Below are positions 1-7,374 of a stretch of 35,503 nucleotides of DNA, piece after piece. The position numbers and the translations under genes are program-made. The notes below the pieces were generated by a model, which searched no databases, was not told where the DNA came from, and saw only the letters and a list, made by a program, of their open reading frames with translations. Source of the DNA: CAYWFU01 sp964457585 (GTDB lineage: Bacteria; JACRDZ01); NCBI GenBank assembly GCA_964457585.1, contig CAYWFU010000026.1:1-35503 (forward strand). Direction: 5' to 3'. Positions within the stretch are counted from its first letter, which is position 1, and each line of letters begins with the position of its first letter.

Positions 1-54
1 GGATGAATTGGCACAAATATAAATAATAAATAATTCCTATCAGAGACAGAAGAT

Positions 55-207
55 AGGGGCTGTCCAAAAAGGTTACAAAATATTTATTTAGTCAAAATAA
101 TATAATTGTAAATACGATGAATATTGGATTTTTCGAACTTAAAATACTTTATATTTAGATAAATAGAAGTTTATTCGTCAAAGTCGTGACCTTTTTGGAC
201 AGCCCCT
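55..207. mobile_element. MITE-like element with 19-bp terminal inverted repeats
   Basis: The ends 55-73 and 189-207 are perfect inverted repeats of 19 bp (AGGGGCTGTCCAAAAAGGT). They enclose about 115 bp of very AT-rich DNA with no open frame. The sharp, GC-richer ends with a non-coding core are what a miniature inverted-repeat transposable element looks like. The GGGGCTGTCC-type end resembles insertion-sequence termini, but I cannot assign a family. I see no convincing target-site duplication. The right end stops 3 bp before the stop codon of the PAP2 phosphatase gene, so in transcripts of that operon the element would form a large hairpin just after the stop and might also act as a 3' end. 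Confidence 0.6.
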
Positions 208-210
208 TCT

Positions 211-780
211 TCATTGCCTCGTTTGATTGATATTCCGATATAACTTTATAATTATCAGCGTAGGTATAATTCCTATCAAAACTCCAGCAACTACATCTGA
301 TGGAAAGTGTACACCTGAATATATTCTTGCTATACCAACACCTATTGCCAATAAAAATACAAAAAAAGAATATTTTTTTTCAAGAAACTTATTTAAAAAA
401 GTAGCTGCGGTAAAAGCTGTCTGAGTATGTCCTGATGGGAATGAATTACTGCCTTGAAGTTTCTCCCCAATATAATATACTACTATTCTCCCCTGCTGTA
501 TCAACAAATCAAATTCTTTTAATGGTCTTGGTCTTTTTATATACCACTTAAAAAAATGAAGAATAATACCTGTTGCAACAGCGCAAATTAAAAGCAAAAT
601 AGAATCACTAATAATTTTTTTGCGATTATGGAGATAAATTAATGATAAACAGATAGGTGCCAAAACCCACCATGTTCCAAATAAGTTTAAAACACCAAAA
701 AAAATATTGAAAAAAGAATTATGGAAGGGATTGTTAATATAAAAAAAAATATTGTGATCCAAAGATAAAAGAGTTTCCAT
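211..780 (-). CDS. PAP2-superfamily membrane phosphatase (BcrC/lipid phosphatase type)
   Basis: This is a 189-residue integral membrane protein of the type 2 phosphatidic acid phosphatase family. These enzymes remove phosphate from lipid pyrophosphates or phosphates, often undecaprenyl pyrophosphate. All three family motifs are present: K78-x6-R85-P86 (KWYIKRPRP), PSGH at 115-118, and R152-x5-H158 (ARIYSGVH) followed by SD at 161-162. Several hydrophobic segments (about 20-50, 61-77, 137-152, 163-180) fit the usual membrane bundle, and the length is normal for a BcrC-like protein. It is the last gene of the minus-strand run, 10 nt after glyS, with no clear ribosome binding site of its own. 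The family is certain; the substrate (undecaprenyl-PP or phosphatidylglycerol phosphate) is inferred and open. Confidence 0.88.
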   Translation of the reverse strand: METLLSLDHNIFFYINNPFHNSFFNIFFGVLNLFGTWWVLAPICLSLIYLHNRKKIISDSILLLICAVATGIILHFFKWYIKRPRPLKEFDLLIQQGRIVVYYIGEKLQGSNSFPSGHTQTAFTAATFLNKFLEKKYSFFVFLLAIGVGIARIYSGVHFPSDVVAGVLIGIIPTLIIIKLYRNINQTRQ

Positions 781-790
781 ATTTTTTTAT

Positions 791-2854
791 TTATGACTTT
801 GATGAGTATACTAATTTTGAAAAATCAGCAAATTCTAAAAATAACTCTCGGATTTTTTTTAGCAAAACAATTCTATTATTACGGTATGGTTCTGCATCCA
901 TTACAAGCACTTTAATAAAAAAATTTTCAAGAGGAAAAGCAAACTGCAAAAGATTTTGTGTTATTTTTAAATAATCTCTGGTTTTTAAATTCTGTTCAAT
1001 TTTTTCTTTAATATTTTTATATAAATCATACAACTTTTTTTCTGCTTCTTCTTTGAAAAGTGTTTCATCCAAATCCTGAGTTTGTTTGTAATCTTTTGTA
1101 ATGTTTGTTATGCGTTTAAAAGAAAGTACAAGAGGAATCATATCAGGATGCAATCTCATTTCATCAATAATTTTCGTTTTCTTTTGGATTTCGACTGGTA
1201 TTTTAACAGGGCTTACAAACACGGCTTCAAGCGAATCATAATTCAATTTTTTTTCCTGCAAAATATAATTTAAACGCTGTATCAAAAAATCCGTTATTAT
1301 TAAAGTTTTACTTGAATCAGCAGAAGAGAAAGGTTTTATAGATTCAGCAACTATTTCATCTAAAGATATTTCCATAGAATTATGCAGCATAATTTCAATT
1401 ATACCCATTGCCTGACGGCGTAAGGCATAAGGATCCTCAGAACCTGAAGGGATTAATCCAGCTATAAAACAACCGGAAATTGTATTAAGTTTGTCTGCAA
1501 TGCTGATAAGAGAACCAATCTTAGTCTCAGGTAATTTATCACCTGTATAACGAGGAAGATAATGTTCAAAAATCCCATCTGCAACTTCTTTTGATTCAGC
1601 AGATTTTTGCGCATAAATACTTCCCATTACACCTTGCAGTTTTGGAAATTCTTTTACCATTTCAGTAACAAGATCTGCTTTGCATAATATTGAACAGCGT
1701 ATTATCTGATCTTTTAAATCATGCAGATTAAGTTTATCTGCTATCCATAAAGCTAAAGATTCAATTCTTTTTGATTTTTCGAATAAAGTTCCCAATGCTT
1801 CCTGAAAAAGAACTTTTTTTAATTTTTCAGTTTTTTGAATAAGAGTAGTTTTTACATCTTCATAATAGAAGAATTTAGCATCAGCTAATCGCGCACTTAA
1901 TACCTTTTCATTCCCTTCTCTTATTATACTTATATCTTTTTTATTATTTGCAACAAAAATAAATTTATTTAATAAAGAAGCATCTTTTTTTTCTACAGGG
2001 AAATATTTCTGATTTAATGTCATAGTCTCAATTAATACTTCCTTTGGTATTTCCAAAAATTCATCATTAAAACTTCCTACTATAATTTCCGGATATTCTA
2101 CCAGGTTTACTACTTCATCAAGCAAATCATCAGGAATTATAGGTATTCCCTGCAATTCATTAGCTGCTTTTTTAATTTTGTTTAAAATAATTTTTTTCCT
2201 GCGTTCAGGATCAATAACAATGTGAGCTTTTTTAATTCTTAAAAAATAATCTTCTGCGTTAATAATTTCTATTGATTCATTTTTAATAAGTCTATGCCCA
2301 AATGTTTTATTTCCTGAAGTTAAATTATTAAGATTAAATTCTACAACTTCATTACCATGTAAAGCTAAACACCAGCGTATAGGTCTTGCAAACCGAATAT
2401 CCCCATCCCATCGCATAGTACGCGGGAAAGAAATAGATGAGATTATTTCAGGTAAAATTTTTTTTAGAATTACTAAAGTTTTTTCCCCTTGCTCTTCTTT
2501 TATTGCAAATACATATTCTCCACGTTCAGTATTTTTAATTTGAAGCTGTGATATATCCACTCCCTGGCTTCTGGCGAAACTTTCACCTGCTTTTGTAATT
2601 TCTCCATTTTCAGTATACGCAATACGCTTAGCAGGTCCTTGAACAGATCTTATTCTTGTATTTTGTGATTCAGCCAGTTCATTAATATTTAAAACCAATC
2701 TGCGAGGTGTGCCTAATGTCTGCAATTTTTGATAAGCAAGCGCTTCTCTATCAAAAATTCTTTTTGCATTTTCTTTAAATTGTTTTAGCGCCAGCGGAAC
2801 AAAACGAGCAGGAATTTCTTCAGTTCCTATTTCAAAAATTAAATTTGATGACAT
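791..2854 (-). CDS. glyS: Glycyl-tRNA synthetase beta subunit
   Basis: The beta chain of the bacterial alpha2beta2-type glycyl-tRNA synthetase, which charges tRNA-Gly together with GlyQ. The 687 residues match the usual length. Recognisable segments are the N-terminal FEIGTEEIPARF (about 7-18), MRWDGDIRFARPIRW (about 145-159), TMTLNQKYFPV, ARLADAKFFYYED, and the HD-like core region SIADKLNTISGCF...GSEDPYALRRQA in the C-terminal half. The C-terminal part, rich in charged helices, is the anticodon-binding region. The ATG is preceded by an AAGGA site about 6 nt upstream. It starts 10 nt after the glyQ stop, so the two chains are co-transcribed and probably translationally coupled. Nothing looks truncated. 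Confidence 0.97.
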   Translation of the reverse strand: MSSNLIFEIGTEEIPARFVPLALKQFKENAKRIFDREALAYQKLQTLGTPRRLVLNINELAESQNTRIRSVQGPAKRIAYTENGEITKAGESFARSQGVDISQLQIKNTERGEYVFAIKEEQGEKTLVILKKILPEIISSISFPRTMRWDGDIRFARPIRWCLALHGNEVVEFNLNNLTSGNKTFGHRLIKNESIEIINAEDYFLRIKKAHIVIDPERRKKIILNKIKKAANELQGIPIIPDDLLDEVVNLVEYPEIIVGSFNDEFLEIPKEVLIETMTLNQKYFPVEKKDASLLNKFIFVANNKKDISIIREGNEKVLSARLADAKFFYYEDVKTTLIQKTEKLKKVLFQEALGTLFEKSKRIESLALWIADKLNLHDLKDQIIRCSILCKADLVTEMVKEFPKLQGVMGSIYAQKSAESKEVADGIFEHYLPRYTGDKLPETKIGSLISIADKLNTISGCFIAGLIPSGSEDPYALRRQAMGIIEIMLHNSMEISLDEIVAESIKPFSSADSSKTLIITDFLIQRLNYILQEKKLNYDSLEAVFVSPVKIPVEIQKKTKIIDEMRLHPDMIPLVLSFKRITNITKDYKQTQDLDETLFKEEAEKKLYDLYKNIKEKIEQNLKTRDYLKITQNLLQFAFPLENFFIKVLVMDAEPYRNNRIVLLKKIRELFLEFADFSKLVYSSKS

Positions 2855-2864
2855 TTATTGTTCC

Positions 2865-3770
2865 TTATAAATTTTGATTTTTAATATTTGATATTTGATT
2901 TAATAAAGGGTATCCCATCTCTTCTCTTTGTTTATAATAAGCTTTCGCACATTTACGCGCTAAATTACGCACGCGTGCAATATAACCAGTGCGTTCAGTA
3001 ACACTGATTGCTCCTCTTGCTTCAAGCAGATTAAAATTATGCGAACATTTTAAAACAAAATCATAAGCCGGGAATACCAGCTCTTTTTCTAACAGTTTAT
3101 TGCATTCAGCTTCAAACATATTAAATAATTTAAAAAGCATATCAATATCAGCACATTCAAAATTATATTTTGAAAATTCAACTTCTGTTTTAAAATGAAC
3201 ATCTCCATATGTAACTCCTGGTATCCAGATAAGATCAAAAACTCTATCCTTCTTTTGAATATACATTGCCAGTCGTTCTAATCCATAAGTAATTTCAGCA
3301 GAAATAGGATTAAGATCTATTCCTCCTACCTGCTGAAAATAAGTAAATTGAGTAACTTCCATACCATCAAGCCAAACTTCCCAACCCAATCCCCATGCGC
3401 CTAAGGTTGGGGATTCCCAATCATCCTCTACAAAGCGTATATCATGTTTATTTATACTAATACCCAATATTTTTAAACTGCTAAGATATAATTTTTGAAC
3501 ATCTGCTGGAGCAGGTTTTAATATTACCTGATATTGATAATAATGTTGAAGACGGTTAGGGTTTTCACCATAACGACCATCAGCAGGTCTGCGTGAAGGT
3601 TCAACATAGGCTACTTTCCATGGCTCAGGTCCAAGAACACGCAAAAAAGTTGCAGGATGAAATGTCCCTGCTCCTTTTTCCTGATCATATGGCTGACAAA
3701 TTATACAACCGTATGATGCCCAATATGCCTGCAATTTTAAAATAATTTCCTGAAAAGTTAAAAATTTCAA
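2865..3770 (-). CDS. glyQ: Glycyl-tRNA synthetase alpha subunit
   Basis: The catalytic class II alpha chain of the heterotetrameric glycyl-tRNA synthetase, forming glycyl-adenylate from glycine and ATP. Highly conserved blocks are visible: LQAYWASYGCIICQPYD (about 12-28), GAGTFHPATFLRVLGPEPW (about 33-51), YVEPSRRPADGRYGENPNR (about 55-73), and a C-terminal AISVTERTGYIARVRNLAR. At 301 residues it is of normal size. The start is TTG (3768-3770), not ATG: an AAAGGG site sits about 6 nt upstream, and no in-frame ATG gives a better fit. The last residues (ISNIKNQNL) are a low-complexity tail. It heads the glyQ-glyS-PAP2 block but is probably still part of the purD transcript, since only 139 nt separates it from the upstream gene. 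Confidence 0.97.
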   Translation of the reverse strand: MKFLTFQEIILKLQAYWASYGCIICQPYDQEKGAGTFHPATFLRVLGPEPWKVAYVEPSRRPADGRYGENPNRLQHYYQYQVILKPAPADVQKLYLSSLKILGISINKHDIRFVEDDWESPTLGAWGLGWEVWLDGMEVTQFTYFQQVGGIDLNPISAEITYGLERLAMYIQKKDRVFDLIWIPGVTYGDVHFKTEVEFSKYNFECADIDMLFKLFNMFEAECNKLLEKELVFPAYDFVLKCSHNFNLLEARGAISVTERTGYIARVRNLARKCAKAYYKQREEMGYPLLNQISNIKNQNL

Positions 3771-3862
3771 TTCGATCCCTTTATTATTTGAATTTTTTAA
3801 TATTATTATAATTTAATTCTATCGTCAAGGAAAATAAAGTCGCCAGTGTAATCCCTCAATTA

Positions 3863-3894
3863 TTGTTTGTTTGTTTGTTTGTTTCTTTCTTTCT
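3863..3894. repeat. Tetranucleotide microsatellite (TTGT)5(TTCT)3
   Basis: Five TTGT units are followed by three TTCT units, 32 bp in all. The tract lies in the 139-nt gap between the MBL-fold hydrolase and glyQ, 15 nt past the hydrolase stop. Such tracts slip during replication. It is outside any coding frame and some 95 nt before the glyQ start, so a phase-switching role is unlikely. The rest of the gap shows no hairpin, T-box or promoter that I can recognise. Confidence 0.85.
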
Positions 3895-3909
3895 TATGGA
3901 CAACTATAT

Positions 3910-4698
3910 TCATGGAACTTCTATTTCCATTCCATCACTGGCAGCTATCACTTTAAGATTTGTTTTTTGGGAGAGTTCGGATGCTAATTTCCATGGTTGA
4001 GCTTTTAACATAGTTAAACCAAAATGAGTTAAAATTGTTAGTCTTGGTTTTATTTCTTCTATTATTTGGATAACTTCCGGATAGCATAAATGTTTAATAT
4101 TTGGTTTACTTTTGATAGATAAATCACTACAAACAACATTTATTATTAAAACATCTGCTTTATAAAAAGTATACATTTCACTAAAAAATTCAGTATCTGT
4201 AATATGCGCAATAGTGCCTTTTGAAGTATAAAACTTAAATCCAAAAGTATCTACACCATGTTTATGTAAAGGTGATGTCTCAAACGTTAAATTTTTCAAT
4301 TTATATGTTTGTTTCTCTTTTAATATGTTTATTTTATTTACTGAATCATGAAGATATTTAAAAAAAATAGGTTCAGAGCCAGATAATGCATCTTCTGGTA
4401 AAAAAATTTCACCCCGTTTTATATTTCCACCTTCAGTCATAGCTTCAACCATTATATTTAAATCATTGGAATGATCAATGTGGCGGTGAGAAATAATTAT
4501 TCCTGTAAGTTTCGCAGGATCTTTTTTCGGACGGGATGATAATGCGCATACAAGTGTTCCAGGACCTGGATCTATTATAAATTCGACACTATCTAAATTA
4601 AACCATATACCGCCTGATGCTCTAAGTTGTTTTGTTACAACAAATCTTGCACCTGCTGTACCTAAAAATTTAATTTTGTAATCTGAATTTTTATTCAT
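3910..4698 (-). CDS. MBL-fold metallo-hydrolase (RNase Z/beta-lactamase-like)
   Basis: A 262-residue metallo-beta-lactamase-fold hydrolase. The metal-binding pattern is clear: H71-R-H73-I-D75-H76 (the HxHxDH box), a candidate His at 145 or 147, D168 in ITDTE, and H225 in ILTHFG. An N-terminal FLGTAGAR strand and the FIIDPGPGTL segment (about 40-49) are typical of the RNase Z/PhnP-like branch. This predicts a cytoplasmic hydrolase with a binuclear metal centre. The substrate (tRNA precursor, cyclic phosphate or another phosphodiester) cannot be told from the sequence, and it lacks an evident RNase Z flexible arm. It starts 10 nt after the purD stop with a poor ribosome site, suggesting coupling to purD. 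Confidence 0.87.
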   Translation of the reverse strand: MNKNSDYKIKFLGTAGARFVVTKQLRASGGIWFNLDSVEFIIDPGPGTLVCALSSRPKKDPAKLTGIIISHRHIDHSNDLNIMVEAMTEGGNIKRGEIFLPEDALSGSEPIFFKYLHDSVNKINILKEKQTYKLKNLTFETSPLHKHGVDTFGFKFYTSKGTIAHITDTEFFSEMYTFYKADVLIINVVCSDLSIKSKPNIKHLCYPEVIQIIEEIKPRLTILTHFGLTMLKAQPWKLASELSQKTNLKVIAASDGMEIEVP

Positions 4699-4708
4699 AT
4701 TTTAATTT

Positions 4709-5980
4709 CTACTTATCCAAAGCTCTATATCCAATATCCTGCCTAAAAAACATATTATCAAATTTAATTTTGTTTACACCTTCATAAGCTTTTTTTTGTG
4801 CTTCTCTTAAATTCTTGCCTTTACCTGTAATTCCAAATACTCTTCCTCCTGAAGTTACAATTTTATTATCCAGTAAAGCAGTTGCGGCATGAAATCCAAT
4901 AATATCATCTTTTCTTGATAATTCATCCAATCCGGAAATAATTTTACCCTTTTCATAATTTTCAGGATAACCGCCAGATGCAATAACAACACATAATGAA
5001 GAATCTGCATACCATTCCAAATTTATTTTATTTAAACGATTTTCAACAGTAGCAAGTATTATTTCTAATAAATCACTCTTAAGGCGCACTAAAACTGCCT
5101 GTGTTTCAGGATCTCCAAAACGAACATTAAATTCCAATAATTTTGGTTCTTCCTTTTCAATCATAATTCCAGCATAAATTATTCCTTTATAATCAATTCC
5201 TTCTTTTATTAAACCTTTAAGTAAAGGATTGAAAATTTTTTCCTTCACATTTTTCTCTACAATAGGAGTTACAATTGGTGCAGGTGAGTACGCACCCATT
5301 CCACCTGTATTCGGACCTTTATCCTGATCAAATATTCTTTTATGATCCTGAGCAGAAACCATCGGCTTGATTGTATTTCCATCAATGAATGCTAAAATAG
5401 AAGCTTCTTCACCAGTAAGAAATTTTTCAACTAAAATTTTATTTCCTGATTCACCAAATATTTTTTCAATCATTATTTTCTTAACAGCAATTAATGCATC
5501 ATCAAATTTTTCAGCTATAATAACACCTTTTCCAGCTGCAAGCCCATCAGCTTTAATTACTAGTGGATACGAAGCTGTTTTAAAAAAATCAATTGCTTTC
5601 TGAGGATTATCAAAAATATTGAAATCTGCGGTAGGAATTTTATATTTTGCCATAAATTCTTTGGCGAAAATTTTACTGCTTTCCAATAAAGCGCCTTTTT
5701 TAACCGGACCAAAAATTTTCAAACCAGCATTCTGGAAAATATCACTAATTCCTAATGAAAGAGGCGTCTCAGGACCAACAATGGTAAGGTCTATTTTGTG
5801 TGAAATAACAAATTGTTTTAAACCGTCAATATCAACTGGATCGATAGGTACAAGTTCAGCTAATTGAGAAATTCCAGCATTTCCATGAGCACAATAAATT
5901 TTTTTAACTCGAGAACTTTGTTTCAGCTTCCATATAATAGCATGCTCTCGTCCACCGCTTCCAATTACAAGTAAGTTCAT
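4709..5980 (-). CDS. purD: Phosphoribosylamine-glycine ligase (GAR synthetase)
   Basis: PurD joins glycine to 5-phosphoribosylamine using ATP, the second step of purine synthesis. The 423-residue length is normal. Visible signatures are the N-terminal VIGSGGREHAI (about 5-15), VGPETPLSLGI (about 68-78), the ATP-grasp segment KADGLAAGKGVII (about 143-155), QDHKRIFDQDKGPNTGGMGA, and the metal/ATP site LEFNVRFGDPETQAV. The ATG has a GGGAG site 4 nt upstream. As first gene of the minus-strand run it is preceded by a good sigma-70-like promoter. Its grouping with glycyl-tRNA synthetase puts two glycine-using enzymes in one transcription unit; whether this reflects shared regulation is inference. 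Confidence 0.97.
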   Translation of the reverse strand: MNLLVIGSGGREHAIIWKLKQSSRVKKIYCAHGNAGISQLAELVPIDPVDIDGLKQFVISHKIDLTIVGPETPLSLGISDIFQNAGLKIFGPVKKGALLESSKIFAKEFMAKYKIPTADFNIFDNPQKAIDFFKTASYPLVIKADGLAAGKGVIIAEKFDDALIAVKKIMIEKIFGESGNKILVEKFLTGEEASILAFIDGNTIKPMVSAQDHKRIFDQDKGPNTGGMGAYSPAPIVTPIVEKNVKEKIFNPLLKGLIKEGIDYKGIIYAGIMIEKEEPKLLEFNVRFGDPETQAVLVRLKSDLLEIILATVENRLNKINLEWYADSSLCVVIASGGYPENYEKGKIISGLDELSRKDDIIGFHAATALLDNKIVTSGGRVFGITGKGKNLREAQKKAYEGVNKIKFDNMFFRQDIGYRALDK

Positions 5981-6025
5981 TTTGCTCCCAAAAATAAATT
6001 AATATATAAATGGTTTGCATCTTGA

Positions 6026-6055
6026 ATTTTAATTCTATTCAATATATTGTGTCAA
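6026..6055 (-). promoter_or_regulatory. Sigma-70-like promoter for the purD-glyQS run
   Basis: On the minus strand TTGACA (6055-6050) is followed after 18 nt by TAAAAT (6031-6026), about 45 nt upstream of the purD ATG. The -35 box matches the consensus fully and the -10 box five of six. It is the only good promoter I see ahead of the five-gene run. Confidence 0.6.
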
Positions 6056-6118
6056 GTACATTTTTATCCCATTTTTTTTATTTAAAGGAGGTTTTTGAAA
6101 AAAATAATTTTAATTAAA

Positions 6119-6170
6119 CTCGATAAGCTTGTACTCAACATTATTAATTGAATATCGAGCAACTATAATA
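6119..6170. repeat. Stem-loop with CGAGCAACTA motif, relative of the 27409-27466 element
   Basis: CTCGATA (6119-6125) and TATCGAG (6153-6159) form a 7-bp inverted repeat with a 27-nt loop. The sequence running out of it, ATCGAGCAACTATAAT, closely matches ATCGAGCAACTACAAT on the minus strand of the three-hairpin element at 27409-27466. This suggests a dispersed intergenic repeat, here a partial or decayed copy. The remainder of the 5981-6268 gap holds the purD promoter, an isolated SD-like AAAGGAGG (6084-6091) with no convincing gene after it, and the hairpin at 6184-6221. Confidence 0.4.
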
Positions 6171-6183
6171 TAGATGTTTTAAA

Positions 6184-6221
6184 TCCCCATCAATACCACT
6201 TTTAGGTGATATCAATGGGGA
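6184..6221 (-). terminator. Hairpin 3' of the first PEP-CTERM gene (copy A)
   Basis: Arms of 16 nt (6184-6199 and 6206-6221) enclose a 6-nt loop. Read as minus-strand RNA, all positions pair, three of them as G-U. Read as plus-strand RNA the same three become A-C mismatches. The structure is therefore built for minus-strand transcription, which fits a 3' hairpin of the PEP-CTERM gene about 50 nt upstream. The U-tract after it is weak (UUUAAAA), so it may stabilise the RNA end rather than terminate. A matching hairpin follows copy B. Confidence 0.55.
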
Positions 6222-6229
6222 ATTTTTCA

Positions 6230-6253
6230 TTAATGATAAATATTTATCATTAA
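6230..6253. repeat. 24-bp perfect palindrome between gene 3' end and hairpin
   Basis: A perfect palindrome of 24 bp centred on AAATATTT, just past the stop of copy A of the PEP-CTERM gene. The duplicate region keeps the inner 14 bp (GATAAATATTTATC, 7346-7359) at the corresponding place. It may be part of the 3' end structure; no protein site can be named. Confidence 0.5.
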
Positions 6254-6268
6254 AAAAAATTTCAGAAA

Positions 6269-6829
6269 TCAAATAAATCTTTTCTTAATTCCAACAAATC
6301 CAAACAAACCAGAAGCTAAACTACCAAGTAAAACCATTGTAGTAGGTTCAGGAACGTTATTCTTACTAATTAGAGTCCATCCAAAAGTATTCCCTGTACC
6401 TCTATCCCATAAAAAACGGCTAGTAAATTTTAAAGAGTTGGATGCAGTGTAAACAAAGGTATCCAGATAGAAACTCTGGTTGAATCGATTACCAGTGAAA
6501 TTCAGTCTGTATCTCAGATTCTCAGAATCAGCAGGAGTTCCGTCTAATAATTGCATATAAGACGCAGTTTGAGTACCTATTGTCCAATCAGCCGGAATAA
6601 GATTTGTCGCCCCTGGAGATTCAAAATCTGGAGCGCTATACAAGTCAACAAAATCAACTATATAATTTTCCACCTTTACTCCACTACTACCAGCTAAATA
6701 TGGCTGAATCCAACTATTACCGTCTTCGGCATAATCAATCGGACCGAAATCAATCGTGTCGGCTAAAACCTTTTGGGAAATAGCAATAAACATCAGTAAA
6801 CAAATTATTAATAAATAATGTTTTTTCAA
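6269..6829 (-). CDS. PEP-CTERM sorting-signal surface protein, copy A
   Basis: A secreted protein of about 186 residues. It has a signal peptide (KK-HYLLIICLLMF...VLA, cleavage near ADT), a beta-rich middle with no family I recognise (TASYMQLLDGT, FTSRFLWDRGTGNTFGW), and a C-terminal PEP-CTERM signal: VPEPTTMVLLG, a hydrophobic stretch, then basic KKRF at the end. Exosortases recognise such tails in the inner membrane and release the protein to the extracellular matrix. No exosortase is in this window. I place the start at TTG (6827-6829), because a perfect SD (AAGGAGGTGA) lies 6 nt upstream; an upstream TTG at 6850 would bury that site in the coding region. It is a tandem duplicate of 7375-7941: about 150 C-terminal residues are identical, with differences only near the N-terminus. 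A sigma-54 promoter lies upstream. Confidence 0.85.
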   Translation of the reverse strand: MKKHYLLIICLLMFIAISQKVLADTIDFGPIDYAEDGNSWIQPYLAGSSGVKVENYIVDFVDLYSAPDFESPGATNLIPADWTIGTQTASYMQLLDGTPADSENLRYRLNFTGNRFNQSFYLDTFVYTASNSLKFTSRFLWDRGTGNTFGWTLISKNNVPEPTTMVLLGSLASGLFGFVGIKKRFI

Positions 6830-6948
6830 ATTTTTCACCTCCTTTGACAACCATAGACATATTTCGTAAAAACTTTATGTCTATCGCCTAGAATTTTTAG
6901 TTATATCAATGTAGCTAAACTCCTTTTTATAAGTATTCTAGAATACAG

Positions 6949-6964
6949 AGCAATAATAGTGCCA
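6949..6964 (-). promoter_or_regulatory. Sigma-54 (-24/-12) promoter of PEP-CTERM copy A
   Basis: The minus strand reads TGGCACTATTATTGCT, a full match to the sigma-54 pattern TGGCAC-N5-TTGCW. The start of transcription would fall near 6938, giving a leader of roughly 110 nt. The same 15 bp occur before copy B, although the flanking DNA has diverged, which argues that it is kept by selection. Such promoters need an AAA+ enhancer-binding protein; PEP-CTERM systems commonly use PrsK/PrsR for this. Confidence 0.85.
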
Positions 6965-7012
6965 ATAATTATTATATTGATAAACCAATAAAATTATTAA
7001 GAAAATACATAT

Positions 7013-7064
7013 ACCTATCAAAATAGGTAATCAAATTTTGACAGGTATATACGAATCAGATAGG
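7013..7064 (-). promoter_or_regulatory. Conserved upstream activating element, copy A
   Basis: CCTATCAAAAT (7014-7024) and ATTTTGACAGG (7035-7045) form an 11-bp dyad with one mismatch and a 10-bp spacer; a third ATAGGT half lies at about 7060-7065. It sits 49 bp upstream of the -24 end, the usual place for an enhancer of a sigma-54 activator. The block recurs at 8201-8252 with the same 49-bp spacing, while sequence between block and promoter is much less similar. The binding protein is unknown; a PrsR-like regulator is inferred. Confidence 0.65.
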
Positions 7065-7094
7065 TGTTAAATTAATTTTCAACAAAAACCATAT

Positions 7095-7225
7095 TTTTAT
7101 TATGTTTTTAGCCTGAACTTTAGGGGATTTATATAAAGCTGGAGATATTTTATGCCCATGTATATAAACGAATATAGGCTTTTTTATTGTAATTTGTGTT
7201 TCATCTGATTGGAATGCACTTCTAC
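7095..7225 (+). pseudogene. Remnant of a ferredoxin:thioredoxin reductase catalytic-subunit gene
   Basis: This stretch aligns by eye with the middle of the intact FTR gene at 8631-8948. Shared stretches include GGAGATATT, TATGCCCATGTA, AACGAATAT, TTATTG and CATCTGATTGGAA-like sequence. Read in the matching frame it gives GDILCPC and then an in-frame TAA; about 15 bp are missing after that, a further small indel shifts the frame, and the last Cys-x-Cys motif is lost. No start or glutaredoxin partner remains: only about 30 bp separates it from the upstream element of copy A. It is the decayed tail of the first copy of the duplicated module. Confidence 0.8.
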
Positions 7226-7281
7226 TCTGATTTAAAAAGTTATAAAAATATAATACATAAAAAAATATATTATTTTTAAAA

Positions 7282-7320
7282 TCCCCATTAATCCTACTTT
7301 TTCAAGTTGATCAATGGGGA
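7282..7320 (-). terminator. Hairpin 3' of the second PEP-CTERM gene (copy B)
   Basis: TCCCCATTAATCCTACTT (7282-7299) pairs with the segment 7304-7320 that ends in CAATGGGGA. The stem is imperfect, with one G-U in minus-strand RNA and a small internal bulge. It shares the outer CCCCATT...AATGGGG with the hairpin after copy A and lies at the equivalent place, 55 nt beyond the stop, marking the start of the second module copy. The U-tract is again weak. Confidence 0.5.
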
Positions 7321-7374
7321 GCTTCATGAAATTCTATGTTCTAAAGATAAATATTTATCATTAAAAATTAAAGA

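Noticed and set aside
3771..3909. Possible glycine T-box before glyQ
   Set aside because: No T-box sequence, specifier hairpin or terminator/antiterminator pair; only a microsatellite and AT-rich DNA.
6084..6151. Plus-strand AAAGGAGG followed by a TTG frame of 18 codons (KKIILIKLDKLVL-like)
   Set aside because: Spacing from SD to TTG is only 3 nt, the peptide is very short and AT-driven, and nothing continues it. At most it is the remnant of a gene start.
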